Counted from the first letter of the stretch, positions 15,590 to 25,226 are shown. The stretch: DNA of 29,308 nt from DRWZ01 sp964601505 (GCA_964601505.1 CAZRNR010000024.1:1-29308); one strand, 5' to 3'. Translations and numbers: made by a program. Notes: generated by a model from the sequence alone, not told the origin.

Positions 15590-18178
15590 ATGCTCAAAAG
15601 GAGAAAAGAAACTTTTATCATAGCTGTAATACTGTTAGTGATCATATCATGCAAGGGTAAGAATAAACAAATAAATAACAATACTGGAAACACTAACCAA
15701 ACTACTCCCCTTCCCTGTGAATCTAATATTGATTTCTTTCCACAAGAGCTTTCGGGAGAATCGCCTTTACAAGTCACATATTCTGCAAAATTCATTGGGA
15801 AAAATTCCGATGGTATAACTGCTGTTCTTATAGACTTTGGAGGCGACAATTTCATAGATTGGGAGTATAGCTACGAGGCAACGCCAAAGGAATCGTTTTC
15901 ATATAATGCTGTATATTCATCTGTTGGAGAATTTAAAGACATATTCTATTTCCTATGGAAGGAAAACGAAGAAGGTAAGATAAAAGAATGCAAAGCTAAA
16001 AAAGAAGTGAAGATAAAGGTTAGCTTTTTTTGTCCTATCCCATCAGTGGAGATAATCTCACAAATCACAGATAGCCAAACAAGATCAGCCACAATATGGC
16101 TTCGTCCAAATAATATGAGTCTTGAACAGGTAACATTTTATGCTGGATACGACATTCCCCAAAAAGTCAGATGCATACCAGACAACCGATTTCGGAATAC
16201 TTGTTTTATCTCATTGGTAGCTCCAGAGTTCGGAGATTGGTCCGCATGCTGGTATGCCGAATCCTTTTGTGGGAGAAAAACAGATTTATCCTGCTCATCT
16301 TTTATAATATCATATCAATTTTCAGAGATATTTAATTATGCCGTTGGACAAGCTGTAGCATTTAGCTCATTTTCAGATAAAATAGTAGCAATAAATCCTC
16401 CATATATTTCTCTGATTTCATCCCAAGGAGATGTTATAAAGAGAATACCCATAGGAAGTGGAGAAGTTCGCTGGATAAAACTAACCGAAGAAGGAACATG
16501 GCTCCTCAGAGTATCTGACAAGTTTTTCATCTCATTCACAGATTTTTCTGGAAATGGTACAGAGAGTGTAATTACTCCTGAAAGTCTTTACGGGACAATA
16601 TCTTTTGATATATACAAAACTTCAAGTAAAAGATATGCTATTGTTCTGAGAAGCTTTCAAGATAGTGCTGATATACTTGTATTTGATATAACATCTCTTG
16701 ATGCTTCAACACCAATATGTAAAAGAATAATTCCGTCAGGACCAAGAATCATAAGATTTCTTGGGGAATACGCATTTGTAGGATATATAGACAAATTATA
16801 TTCCTACAAAATAGATTTCATATCTGAAATCTGCGAGATAAGAGAACCAAAAATATATAACTTTCAAATTGTACCATCTGTATTTGATATTGAAGGAAAC
16901 TATTCAGAAGTAATAGGAGTGTATTCATCAGACTTCAGTCAAGTGCAGGGAAAAGTTTTCACTTTTAAATTCATCCCATCTTCGGGAACATTCTTAAATT
17001 TAGGAGAAATAAATGCTTCTGTAGGAAATAATGAAATACTCTCACTCAAGGTTTCCCCATTTAACCTATCACATATAGCTATATCCTATAAAAATAAAGA
17101 CATTAATGAATACAGAACAAAAATCTATGATTTGAGCACAGCTCAGAGCATCGGCGGAATAGAGGGATTGAAGATTACAGAAAAACCCCTGTTCTCTTCA
17201 TTTTTGGGAGGAACTACTGTAGCAGTAATTGACGAAAAGAACAGAATAAATATATTAGAATTCCCCTACTTAAAAAAGATAAAAAAAATAGGTGGATCCG
17301 ATAATCTTCAGATGAAAACATCTCAGGTAATTGAAACAAACTGTGATACAGGAAAACACTACATGTTCATACCCGATGGGGGGGGAATAGCTCTACTTGA
17401 GATAACTCAAATATTTTCTGGAGGTTTCCCATCCATATCAACATACATAAGTAAAGATGCCATATCAATACAAAAAGGTCAAGATAATAAAGTATATGGT
17501 ATATTTAACAATGGAAGCAATCTTTATGCATCAGATACAGATTTTTCTTTTTCTGTTTCACTTGATAGTTCAAACATAACTGATTTTTCCGTAGGACTTA
17601 CATATCTTATAGTCGGCGGTCCAAACGGAATATATTATGCTAAAAAGAACTTCGCATCTTTTTCTTATCTAAACTTTCAAGAAATAAATCAGTTGAAAAA
17701 ATCAATACATATATATCCTTTCTTCTTTCTTTTCTCTGGGAACTCCTTATTGGTTTTATCAGATGAATTAGAAAAAATTCTCAACATTTCGATGGTATGT
17801 GATGATATATCGGTTTCAGATGACAAATCAAGTATATTTTGCCTGAACGCTTTTGGTGTAACAGAATTTACATCTGAAGGAATGGAAGTAAAACAGAAGG
17901 CTTCAAGGAGTTTTTTCCTTCCTCCAGGAAGTATATACGACTCTGATTTTGAGGAAGGACATATCTTTTTCGTATCAGATCTTGGAATATCAAAGGGATT
18001 TGGAGCAATAAGAGCATCTGATTTAAAATTAGTTATACTCTACCCCATGGAGGACGAAATAAAACCTGTATCAATATCCGCAAAAAAATATTGCATTCCA
18101 GGAAGTGTATTTGTTTCAGTTTATGGAAATTTTCCAGGTGGAGGAATAGCAAAAGGTTGGATAGTTAAAATTCGTTGA
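15590..18178 (+). CDS. Large predicted lipoprotein: PKD-like domain plus propeller-like region
   Basis: This is an 862-residue exported protein of unknown function. The signal peptide ends in VIISC with lipid-accepting C21, followed by an Asn/Thr-rich linker (NNNTGNTNQTT). Residues ~45-145 look like a PKD-type beta-sandwich (FIDWEYSYEA, VYSSVGEFKD). A cysteine-rich stretch (~150-240, with CIPDN, CFISL, CWYAES, CGRK and CSSF) may hold disulfides. The rest (~245-862) is a long series of beta strands alternating with Gly/Ser turns, consistent with one or two beta-propellers. No enzyme motif was seen. Its stop overlaps the next ATG by one base (TGATG at 18176-18180), so it is translationally coupled with the LolD-like ATPase, which could mean it depends on lipoprotein export. 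Confidence 0.75.
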   Translation: MLKRRKETFIIAVILLVIISCKGKNKQINNNTGNTNQTTPLPCESNIDFFPQELSGESPLQVTYSAKFIGKNSDGITAVLIDFGGDNFIDWEYSYEATPKESFSYNAVYSSVGEFKDIFYFLWKENEEGKIKECKAKKEVKIKVSFFCPIPSVEIISQITDSQTRSATIWLRPNNMSLEQVTFYAGYDIPQKVRCIPDNRFRNTCFISLVAPEFGDWSACWYAESFCGRKTDLSCSSFIISYQFSEIFNYAVGQAVAFSSFSDKIVAINPPYISLISSQGDVIKRIPIGSGEVRWIKLTEEGTWLLRVSDKFFISFTDFSGNGTESVITPESLYGTISFDIYKTSSKRYAIVLRSFQDSADILVFDITSLDASTPICKRIIPSGPRIIRFLGEYAFVGYIDKLYSYKIDFISEICEIREPKIYNFQIVPSVFDIEGNYSEVIGVYSSDFSQVQGKVFTFKFIPSSGTFLNLGEINASVGNNEILSLKVSPFNLSHIAISYKNKDINEYRTKIYDLSTAQSIGGIEGLKITEKPLFSSFLGGTTVAVIDEKNRINILEFPYLKKIKKIGGSDNLQMKTSQVIETNCDTGKHYMFIPDGGGIALLEITQIFSGGFPSISTYISKDAISIQKGQDNKVYGIFNNGSNLYASDTDFSFSVSLDSSNITDFSVGLTYLIVGGPNGIYYAKKNFASFSYLNFQEINQLKKSIHIYPFFFLFSGNSLLVLSDELEKILNISMVCDDISVSDDKSSIFCLNAFGVTEFTSEGMEVKQKASRSFFLPPGSIYDSDFEEGHIFFVSDLGISKGFGAIRASDLKLVILYPMEDEIKPVSISAKKYCIPGSVFVSVYGNFPGGGIAKGWIVKIR

Positions 18179-18849
18179 TGGATACGATAATAAAACTTGA
18201 AGGAGTGAGAAAATCTTTCTCCTCAGGAAAAGATGAAATAAAAGTTCTTGATGGAGTTGATTTTGAATTAGCTGCAGGTGAGAAAGTGGCAGTAATTGGA
18301 GCTTCTGGTTCTGGGAAAACGACACTGATTTCCATAATTGGGACAATCCTAAAACCAGATTCTGGAAAAGTTTTTATAGAAGGAATGGATACAACAAGAA
18401 TGAGTGAGAGAGAACTTGAGAAGATAAGAGGCAAGAAAATAGCATTCGTATTTCAGAATGGCTATCTTATAGAGGAACTATCTGTTGAGGAAAACATATT
18501 TTTCTTTTCAAAGAGAGCCGGAGCTGATAAATCAAGAGTAAGAGAAATAATAAATTCACTCGGAATTCCGCCAAGAAAAAATGTATGGGAACTATCAGGT
18601 GGAGAATACCAAAGAGTAGCCATTGCAAGAGCTATGTGCATATTCCCTAAAATAATTCTGGCAGATGAACCAACCGGAAATCTTGACCCAAAAACAGCTC
18701 ATAATGTCATAACAGAACTACTCAGCTTTTCTAAAGACAATCTGACACTACTCATTACAACTCATAACTTAAGCATAGCCAAAAGGCTTGAAAAAATATA
18801 CAAGATCGAGAATGGGAAGATACACGAGGTCAAAAAAGACGATCTATAA
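18178..18849 (+). CDS. ABC transporter ATPase, LolD/MacB type
   Basis: This is the nucleotide-binding subunit of an ABC system of the LolCDE/MacB family, which extrudes lipoproteins or other substrates from the inner membrane. The ATG at 18178 was preferred over the TTG one codon upstream. Motifs: Walker A GASGSGKTT (41-49), Q-loop Q93 in VFQNGYLIEELSV, signature LSGGEYQRVAIARAM (139-153), Walker B KIILADEPTGNLD with E164, and the switch His in TTHNLS. The ADEPTGNLD form is typical of the LolD/FtsE/MacB group. At 223 residues it is complete. No LolC/LolE-like permease is next to it; instead it is coupled to two lipoprotein genes and a secretin. FtsE is an alternative, but no ftsX follows. Confidence 0.88.
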   Translation: MDTIIKLEGVRKSFSSGKDEIKVLDGVDFELAAGEKVAVIGASGSGKTTLISIIGTILKPDSGKVFIEGMDTTRMSERELEKIRGKKIAFVFQNGYLIEELSVEENIFFFSKRAGADKSRVREIINSLGIPPRKNVWELSGGEYQRVAIARAMCIFPKIILADEPTGNLDPKTAHNVITELLSFSKDNLTLLITTHNLSIAKRLEKIYKIENGKIHEVKKDDL

Positions 18850-19132
18850 GCATAACGCATAATCTCAAATAAAATCAATTGAAATCTAATCCACAAATAA
18901 CCCATATGTACAAAGCAGTAATGAAAGAAAAGATTATGTCAGTTGAAAATTTGAAGTCATCCTAAAATTATTCGTTATCTCTTTTTTCTTCCAGATTGTC
19001 AAATTAGATTATATTGAAATATATGTTAGATAGAATTTAAATCTATCTCTTAGATCCCAAAGCTTGGAACAGAATAAATTTCCATAATTTCAGAGTCATG
19101 TTCCTTTAGGATAAAAATAATGAAAGAAGGTA

Positions 19133-20266
19133 ATGGATCCAAAAAATTTAATTGAAGCTATTGATGATAGAGATTCATTTGGGGATATTTGCATAGCTAG
19201 TGCTCCAGGAAGGGTAAATTTGATAGGAGAGCACACAGATTACAATGAAGGATTCGTTCTACCATGTGCAATAAATCTCAGAACATACGCTGCAGCAAAA
19301 ATGAGAAAAGATAAAAAAGTAAAAGTAGTAAGTCTGAATTTAAATATTGAATATACAATCGACAATATTGAAGATATAAAACCATCATACAACTGGTGGA
19401 GCTATATAATAGGCTGCTCATATGTTCTTGATATAAAGAGTGGGTTCAACATAGCAGTTTTTGGAGAAGTTCCCATAGGTGGAGGCTTAAGTTCCTCGGC
19501 TTCACTTGAAGTGGCATCATTGTGTGCAATATCTAAACTCTTTGGGATAAAACTTGAAAAAAAAGAAATAGCTTTTCTATGCAAGAAGGTGGAAAATGAA
19601 TTTGTAGGAGTACCTTGCGGAATTATGGATCAACTATGTTCCGCAATGGGAGAAAAACAACACGCACTACTTATAGACTGTAGAACGTATGATATAAAGT
19701 TTGTGAAGTTCCCGTATGAATGGAAAATAATAGTATGCGACTCTGGAATAAAACACGAACTCGGATCATCGGAATATAAAAATAGGCAAGAAGAATGTAA
19801 GCAGATAGTTAAAATAGCAAGACAAAAATACAAAAAAATAAAATCTCTGCGCGATATAGATATGGAAACATTACAGGATATAAAAGATAGTCTTGATAGC
19901 ACGCTTTACAAAAGAGCAAAGTTTATAATTGAGGAAAATCAAAGAGTGATTGAAACTGTTTCTGCAATACTGGACGGAGATCAGAAAAAGATTTCTGAAC
20001 TTTTCAAGAAATCTCATTTGGGTCTCAGTGAGGATTATCAAGTATCATGTAGAGAGCTTGATACCCTAGTCCAGATCGCATATGAATTCCCTGGATTAAT
20101 AGGAGCCAGGATGACAGGCGGAGGCTTCGGCGGGAACACAATAAATATAGTAGAGAAAGGTAAAGAACAAAATTTCATTGAATTCATATCCGATGAATAC
20201 CAAAAAGAAACAGGAAGAAAACTTTACCCAAGAATAATTGAAATAGACAATGGTGTGTCATGCTGA
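19133..20266 (+). CDS. galK: Galactokinase
   Basis: This cytosolic GHMP-family kinase phosphorylates D-galactose to galactose-1-phosphate in the Leloir pathway. The three family motifs are clear: APGRVNLIGEHTDYNEGF (24-41), GGGLSSSASLEVA (116-128) for ATP binding, and MTGGGFGG (327-334). The catalytic base is D166 in GIMDQ. Length (377) is normal. The ATG at 19133 is preceded by AAAGAAGG, but only two bases away, so that is a poor Shine-Dalgarno. No galT, galE or galactose transporter is nearby, so the sugar may come from polysaccharide turnover, or the enzyme may act on a related sugar. The 283-bp gap before it holds nothing recognisable. The next 2.3 kb is a decayed tract on the opposite strand. 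Confidence 0.93.
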   Translation: MDPKNLIEAIDDRDSFGDICIASAPGRVNLIGEHTDYNEGFVLPCAINLRTYAAAKMRKDKKVKVVSLNLNIEYTIDNIEDIKPSYNWWSYIIGCSYVLDIKSGFNIAVFGEVPIGGGLSSSASLEVASLCAISKLFGIKLEKKEIAFLCKKVENEFVGVPCGIMDQLCSAMGEKQHALLIDCRTYDIKFVKFPYEWKIIVCDSGIKHELGSSEYKNRQEECKQIVKIARQKYKKIKSLRDIDMETLQDIKDSLDSTLYKRAKFIIEENQRVIETVSAILDGDQKKISELFKKSHLGLSEDYQVSCRELDTLVQIAYEFPGLIGARMTGGGFGGNTINIVEKGKEQNFIEFISDEYQKETGRKLYPRIIEIDNGVSC

Positions 20267-20307
20267 AAAACAAATCTAATATTCTAACAAGGGATTGGTA
20301 AGATATC

Positions 20308-20479
20308 TCAAAAATCTATTTCAATAAGTTTTTCTTCCATCTGTTTGAATAAATCGGGAAAAAATTCTGTTTTATACCTTTTGAAATATTTTTTTGAATC
20401 TTATCATTTCGTTTTTGAAAGATTTTTTCTGGAACACAACTTTGGCTTTATAAAGTATTATATTTGCTAAAGAATCATA
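20308..20479 (-). pseudogene. C-terminal remnant of an unidentified gene, frameshifted
   Basis: On the minus strand two frames read as good protein only when joined across a seven-A homopolymer (plus positions 20389-20395). The first half reads YDSLANIILYKAKVVFQK and ends at MIRFKK; the second reads YFKRYKTEFFPDLFKQMEEK and ends LIEIDF before a TGA at 20308. Upstream (20480-20930) are further short protein-like bits in changing frames with several stops. This looks like the 3' end of a dead gene downstream of the broken binding-protein gene. The family is not recognised. Confidence 0.5.
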
Positions 20480-20933
20480 TTAACCTTTATAGAAAAGGGA
20501 ATCAAGAGAAAAAAGAAACTTAAAGAATCTAAATAAGGAAAAGCTCTTGTCAAGGAGATTAGGGAAGTTCTTGGTTGAGAATTGAATACCAATAGCTGCT
20601 ACAAAACTTCTCAATGGAAAAATATTCTCAATTACCAAGTTTCAATGATGTATAATATTTCATAGATTTTGAAGATTTTAATATTTACAATAGATCATTT
20701 TTATAACTTTCAATCCTCCAAATAATAAACCTATTCTGTTGAAAAATAGAAGTATCAGACATCATTAATTTCAAGGAGAAAGCATTGTCCTTCATAAGGT
20801 TAATATCAAAATATTACGAAATAGAAAAAGTCATAAAACAAGACAAGCTAAGAACCCAAAATTAGAGAAATTGTATTATTCATGCAATGAGACTAAATTC
20901 GTTATTCTCATGATTTATTCCATACCTTAAATC

Positions 20934-21390
20934 TTAAAGCGATATAATGTCAAGAAAATAAAAATATATTCCCATAAAGATTAATTTGAGCTCAAGTAAA
21001 ATATTTACACCTTCAAGATTTCGTATTTTCGGAATAACAGCGATTGCGTTTGGATCGCACTTTAGCCTATCTAGAGCATCAGATGAACTGAACTTTATTG
21101 GGACACTAGAAACCCCAGCAAATGCTTTAGTTAGCCAATGTGCCTTGAAGTCATTATATGAAATACACAATAATTTTCTTACAGATCCTTCCCCTACTTC
21201 CTTATGACATAATAAGTGCCATAGTCTGGCCTGTTGGAAGAGAGGATCTAAAACTTAAGAACAATTCTTTTATTTCCTTCTTTGATATAGGCGGAAGTTC
21301 TTTATTTGCAACTACATAAAAATCCCCGAATATGAATAAGGTGAAATAGGTCCAATAACTAATACGAAAATAACGGTAAGCCAAAACCAA
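20934..21390 (-). pseudogene. PstS-like periplasmic substrate-binding protein, frameshifted
   Basis: This is a broken gene for a small solute-binding protein of the phosphate ABC-transporter type (PBP-like fold). The first half, in the frame ending at 21202, has a hydrophobic start and then DFYVVANKELPPISKKEI and LFLSF, matching the family opening (V-V-N-K, L-S-K-x-E-L-x-x-I-F-L-G). It meets a TAA after ALIMS. The second half continues in another frame: GSVRKLLCISYNDFKAHW, then LTKAFAGVSSVPIKFSSS, and PNAIAVIP, matching the family's closing parts (reaF, YW, F-x-G, P-G-A-I-G-Y). One frameshift near 21195-21205 explains the split. It directly follows another broken gene on the same strand. Such proteins often pair with sensory or uptake genes. 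Family call moderate; inactivity likely unless the frameshift is a sequencing error. Confidence 0.65.
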
Positions 21391-22544
21391 TCATTACTAT
21401 TATAAACCATATGTTTTTTAACTCCTTTCTTATACCCCTTTTTAGTATTCTATATTCAAATTCAATCTTTGAAGCAGCCTCCGTGGATATTGATACTTTT
21501 ATCCCTGGAACAAATCCAATATGGTTTTGATATGAATATTCTCCTAAGAGGTTATCCTCAGTAAATTTTTTAACCTGTTCAAAACAAAGATTTCTTTCCT
21601 CATTCCAGTAAAGCATATTCAACATAAGATATGGCCTGATCTCGTAGACAAACCTCCTCTTTAGATAAAGGATATGACAAAATCATAAAACCACCTACAA
21701 CATTTTTCTTGCTTTTTAACTCCCTCAGAAGAAAACTCTGCAAAATAGCTTCCAGTCCTCCGGTTTCATCATATACAAAGTTAGGGCCAATAAAGAATTT
21801 TGTTAAACCAGTTGCACCTTCTGGGAAATATACAGCGGACAAACAAATTTCCGAGAACATTATGGTTTTGACATATATCTTGCCTATAACTGTTCCAAAA
21901 TTATCTAAATCAAATACCGTATGGCTATGTTCTTGGTGTTCAGCTTTATGGAAAATACAGTGAGGACTTCCAAAACCAGATTGTACAATATACCATAATT
22001 TTACATTCGAGACATAAGCTTTATCTTCTAATTCAATACCGAGAAGATGAATTGGCAGATGGCATCCCCTATCCTCAAACTCAATCAATACGGGACAACA
22101 AATTTGGGTCATAAGATAAGGACCATTGGTGATATTTTCTTGTCTGATTGGATTATGATAAATCCCCAATCGACCAGTAATTAACGGATATGAAAAAATA
22201 TCCCAGACCGAACTTCTCATGATACGGTTCGCCATAAGAACCCCGTACCAGGTTCAGATTCTAGTGCCATCTCAATAAAAGCTTCCACTCCTCCGAATCT
22301 GAACAAGGAAAAAAGTGAAAAATCTGGCAAGCGAAAATTTACAGCTTTTTTACCTGAGTTAGCTGCTGCTGTAGCTCTCCAAAAAGAAAAAATTCCCCTT
22401 TACATCCTGACCATAAACTTTTGTGAATATAGCAAATGAAACAAAAAATGTGGCTAAATAAGCAAACCCAATCTTAATAATCTTTCTCTTATATTCCTTC
22501 ACACACTTTAAACAAAATTCTTTAAGAAAACCCACCATAAACAT
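21359..22544 (-). pseudogene. Multi-frameshift gene for an exported or membrane-anchored protein of unknown family
   Basis: Four consecutive minus-strand segments in alternating frames read as one protein. Segment 1 (from ATG 22544) is a signal or anchor helix (FAYLATFFVSFAIFTKVYG). After a T-rich slip near 22370 comes segment 2, WRATAAANSGKKAVNFRLP to EPGTGFLWRTVS. After a slip near 22210 comes segment 3 (to 21600), VWDIFSYPLITGRLGIYHNP and on to YVEYALLE. Segment 4 (21625-21359) includes YWNEERNLCFEQVKKF and ends in a membrane helix (NIWFIIVMIGFGLPLF). The N-terminal helix, large soluble part and C-terminal helix suggest a periplasmic sensor-like protein, but no family is recognised. At least two, probably three, frame changes are needed, so this is decayed. 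The segment 3/4 junction could instead be a normal 26-bp gene overlap. Confidence 0.6.
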
Positions 22545-22551
22545 AGAATTT

Positions 22552-22938
22552 TTAAAATCTTGTAATCCTAAAAATTAAAAATAGCATGAATGTTTTTACA
22601 AAATTTTCCCAAAAATACCTAAATGTTTGCCAAGATCAATTTTCAATATGTGTATATCCCCAAGAAAAAATTTTTTGCAAAACCAATCAACAGACTAGAA
22701 TAAGTAATGAAATCCAGGATGCCAGAGAAAAAATGAATTGAACAGAATAACGATAAGCTGTAAAACAGCTAAAATGTTGATCAATGATTTTAGAAAGAAA
22801 AAATGATGTAAAGATAATTAAGCATTGATTATCAGCAAATTAAAAAATTTTTGAACAAAACGTAGTGATTTTTCAAGAAATATCAGGCTTAATACTCAAA
22901 ACAGATAAATCTTTTAACAAAGAAGTGAGAGAAATCTT
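22552..22938 (-). other. Gene-free gap with a small hairpin
   Basis: These 387 bases between the decayed tract and the downstream lipoprotein gene show no convincing protein-like frame. A perfect 6-bp stem with an AAA loop (AGCTGT-AAA-ACAGCT, 22756-22770) stands out in the AT-rich context, but it lacks a following T-run on either strand, so it is not a standard terminator. No RNA gene was recognised. Confidence 0.4.
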
Positions 22939-24936
22939 TTAGAGATCCGGATATATAAAGTAGTTTTTCAATGCAGATAAGACACTAGCAACAGTCCATC
23001 CTGTAGCACTTGTGATATTATATGTTCCTTTTCCCCCAAAACCATAGTCCCACCAAGTCTGCTGTATAACCTCGGGAACTATACCTAAAACCGCTCCTTT
23101 TGTATTTCTAAATGTTGGAATGATGTTCGTAGCAGCATAAACCATAATATCTGAAAAATCTTTTATTCTCGCTGAATCTTCAGTAGAGAGAGAATCGGCA
23201 AAATCTCTTATAAGTCTTGGGAAAAAGAAAAGATAAACATCAACATGAATGTTTTCAACACTCACCGAGGAAAGACCTAATGTACTCAGACCGATTTTAT
23301 AAAAATCTTGATCTGGGGAAAAAGGAACATTCCAAAGAAAAAACCAAAATAAAGACGAGTAAAGAGATTTTTCTGCACAATCTTTAAATTTTTGTTCTTT
23401 ATTAAGTTTGAAAATTAGATAACACGATATAAAAGCCCATATAGAAGCTTCTTTGTCTTCTGAATTAGCATCTATTGTTGAACCATAGTAATGATATTTT
23501 TCAACCATGTCTCTAATGAAATCACCTGCAGAAATAGCGGCTTGTAAGAACTTTTGATCGCTAGTTTCTTCATAAGCTTTGACAAAAACGGGAACGGAAA
23601 AATATGTTCCAGATGGTTCCCTCTCAATCTCATTCCCAGAAAAATCATATCTTCTTGAGAAGCTTCCATCTTCCTTCTGAATTTTGATAGTAGAATGAAC
23701 ACCACTTAAGAATGCTGAAAACCATTTTTGTTTCAGGAATTCATCTTGCTCATATTTATAGGCCAAATATATTCCAAGAAGTGTCTCAAAATTTCTACGA
23801 GTAAAGAATGAATCCTTGAAGAAAAAAGGAGGGAGATCACACCTTTCATTCAAATCCGGGTTATAGCAATCCCAGAAAAATCCATTCTCCACAGCATTTT
23901 CAATCCATGAATTTATAACTTTTCTACCAATCTGAATAAGATCTGGCTGGCCAAGTCTGTATCCCAAGAATATGGAATTAGCTCCATTGAAAACAGCCAT
24001 ACCTGTAAAGCCGGCCTCTATTAGATTCATAAAAATCCTTCCTGTTTTAGTTTCAACAAAGGAATAAAAGCCAGATATGTGACCTTCAAAGAAGTATTTT
24101 CTAAAATATTCCTGAAGACTTGTGAAAGCATCCGAAAGTAGCACATCTGAAAAGAATGGTTTTTGAATCAAACCTTCCTTTTTATATATATCATATGAGA
24201 CCTTCCAAAGAATACTAACAGCTTGAGAAAATGTATCAGCAGAAAATCTTATGATAAAAAATTTCATTCTCCTCTCAGAATTCAAATAAGCCTTTGTCTC
24301 CTTTGAAGAGATCTCATAATGAGATATTAATTTCCTCCTGTATATTATAGGATACTCCTCTGCTGGAAATGTTATAATGATCCTTCCACTTTCTCCATCA
24401 AATCCCAGACCAGCTATATCTGTATCATACAGAAGAGGACCCGAAGTATCTGGGTCATAAGATTTATCAAACTTACCGGGAACCTTTAGAACCCCCAAGA
24501 CTTTTCCATCTTGAGAGTATGCCATAACCACCGGGACAGGTAGTCTGTCTTCTCTGAATATCCATCTCTTTCCTTTCAAAGGAGAATATGGCTTTGAAAG
24601 AGAAAATCTATTACCCTTTATCCAAACCCCTGGCACAAAAAAATCTGGATCCCTGAAATCTGAATCTATATTCACCCTAAAAAAAGTCTCAGAAGAAAGA
24701 ATGAGAGGCGAAAACACAACTTGAACTTCAAAGATCTCTGACGATGATTTAATACCCTTGTCATACTGTGAAATATATATTTTCGTTTGGATATCAAGAT
24801 CTCTGTAATCTATATGAATTTTGCTTGATATCTCTAAGGTTTTTCGGGCATTTTCAAAAATATCAGAACATGAAAGAAAAAAAATGAAAAAAACAATCGT
24901 TTCCTTGATGAACGATATTCTCATCATACCAAACAT
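22939..24936 (-). CDS. Large predicted lipoprotein with six-hairpin (alpha/alpha barrel)-like C-terminal half
   Basis: This is a 665-residue exported protein. The N-terminus has a hydrophobic segment ending FFLSC, giving a probable lipid anchor at C23. Residues ~35-250 are beta-rich and carry FVPGVWIKGNRF and DGESGRIIITFPAEEYPIIY. Residues ~270-665 are helical with repeated aromatic and acidic motifs (NGFFWDCYNPDLNE, GTYFSVPVFVKAYEET, QTWWDYGFGGKG), resembling six-hairpin glycosidase or epimerase folds that act on sugars. No catalytic pair could be assigned, so a carbohydrate-active role is a guess from fold-like features. The ATG at 24936 lies one base after TATAAT; starting at the fourth codon (M4) would allow a leaderless message. 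It is downstream of speE on the same strand but separated by 271 bases. Confidence 0.65.
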   Translation of the reverse strand: MFGMMRISFIKETIVFFIFFLSCSDIFENARKTLEISSKIHIDYRDLDIQTKIYISQYDKGIKSSSEIFEVQVVFSPLILSSETFFRVNIDSDFRDPDFFVPGVWIKGNRFSLSKPYSPLKGKRWIFREDRLPVPVVMAYSQDGKVLGVLKVPGKFDKSYDPDTSGPLLYDTDIAGLGFDGESGRIIITFPAEEYPIIYRRKLISHYEISSKETKAYLNSERRMKFFIIRFSADTFSQAVSILWKVSYDIYKKEGLIQKPFFSDVLLSDAFTSLQEYFRKYFFEGHISGFYSFVETKTGRIFMNLIEAGFTGMAVFNGANSIFLGYRLGQPDLIQIGRKVINSWIENAVENGFFWDCYNPDLNERCDLPPFFFKDSFFTRRNFETLLGIYLAYKYEQDEFLKQKWFSAFLSGVHSTIKIQKEDGSFSRRYDFSGNEIEREPSGTYFSVPVFVKAYEETSDQKFLQAAISAGDFIRDMVEKYHYYGSTIDANSEDKEASIWAFISCYLIFKLNKEQKFKDCAEKSLYSSLFWFFLWNVPFSPDQDFYKIGLSTLGLSSVSVENIHVDVYLFFFPRLIRDFADSLSTEDSARIKDFSDIMVYAATNIIPTFRNTKGAVLGIVPEVIQQTWWDYGFGGKGTYNITSATGWTVASVLSALKNYFIYPDL

Positions 24937-25180
24937 TATTATAAATTAATTTCCTGATTATTATTTACATCTATCTTTTCACATCTTTCCGATTCTAATT
25001 TATCATTCAAAAATTCGAGTCAAGAACAATTACCAGAAACCTTGGATCAAAAGTTAAATGTTTAGTTTAAGTATTAAACGAAAAATCATTATAGTTCTAC
25101 GAACAAATTCCCTATTATGATATGAATTGATCCATTCTCGGTTTTTCCAAAAATTTCCATACAAGCAGTAGCATCCCAAC

Positions 25181-25226
25181 AGGATCAAAAAACAAACGTA
25201 GGAAGGATCAAAAAACAAACATAGGA
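25181..25226 (-). repeat. 23-bp tandem duplication of the speE 3' end
   Basis: Two adjacent 23-bp units (25181-25203 and 25204-25226) differ by one base; each begins AGGATCAAAAAACAAAC on the plus strand. The right-hand unit covers the last codons of speE, including its TGA (MFVF-stop); the left-hand unit lies downstream as a non-coding copy. This is a recent slippage or duplication event at the gene end. Confidence 0.85.

Noticed and set aside
19120..19155. Eleven-codon frame overlapping the galK start as a leader peptide
   Set aside because: No attenuator-like structure or codon run; most likely chance in AT-rich sequence.
20986..21207. Plus-strand 73-codon frame in the decayed tract
   Set aside because: It is antisense to the recognisable binding-protein remnant and has no family features.
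25065..25079. GTTTAA-GTA-TTAAAC hairpin as a terminator after speE
   Set aside because: The stem is only 6 bp, almost all A/T, with no T-run after it; too weak to call.
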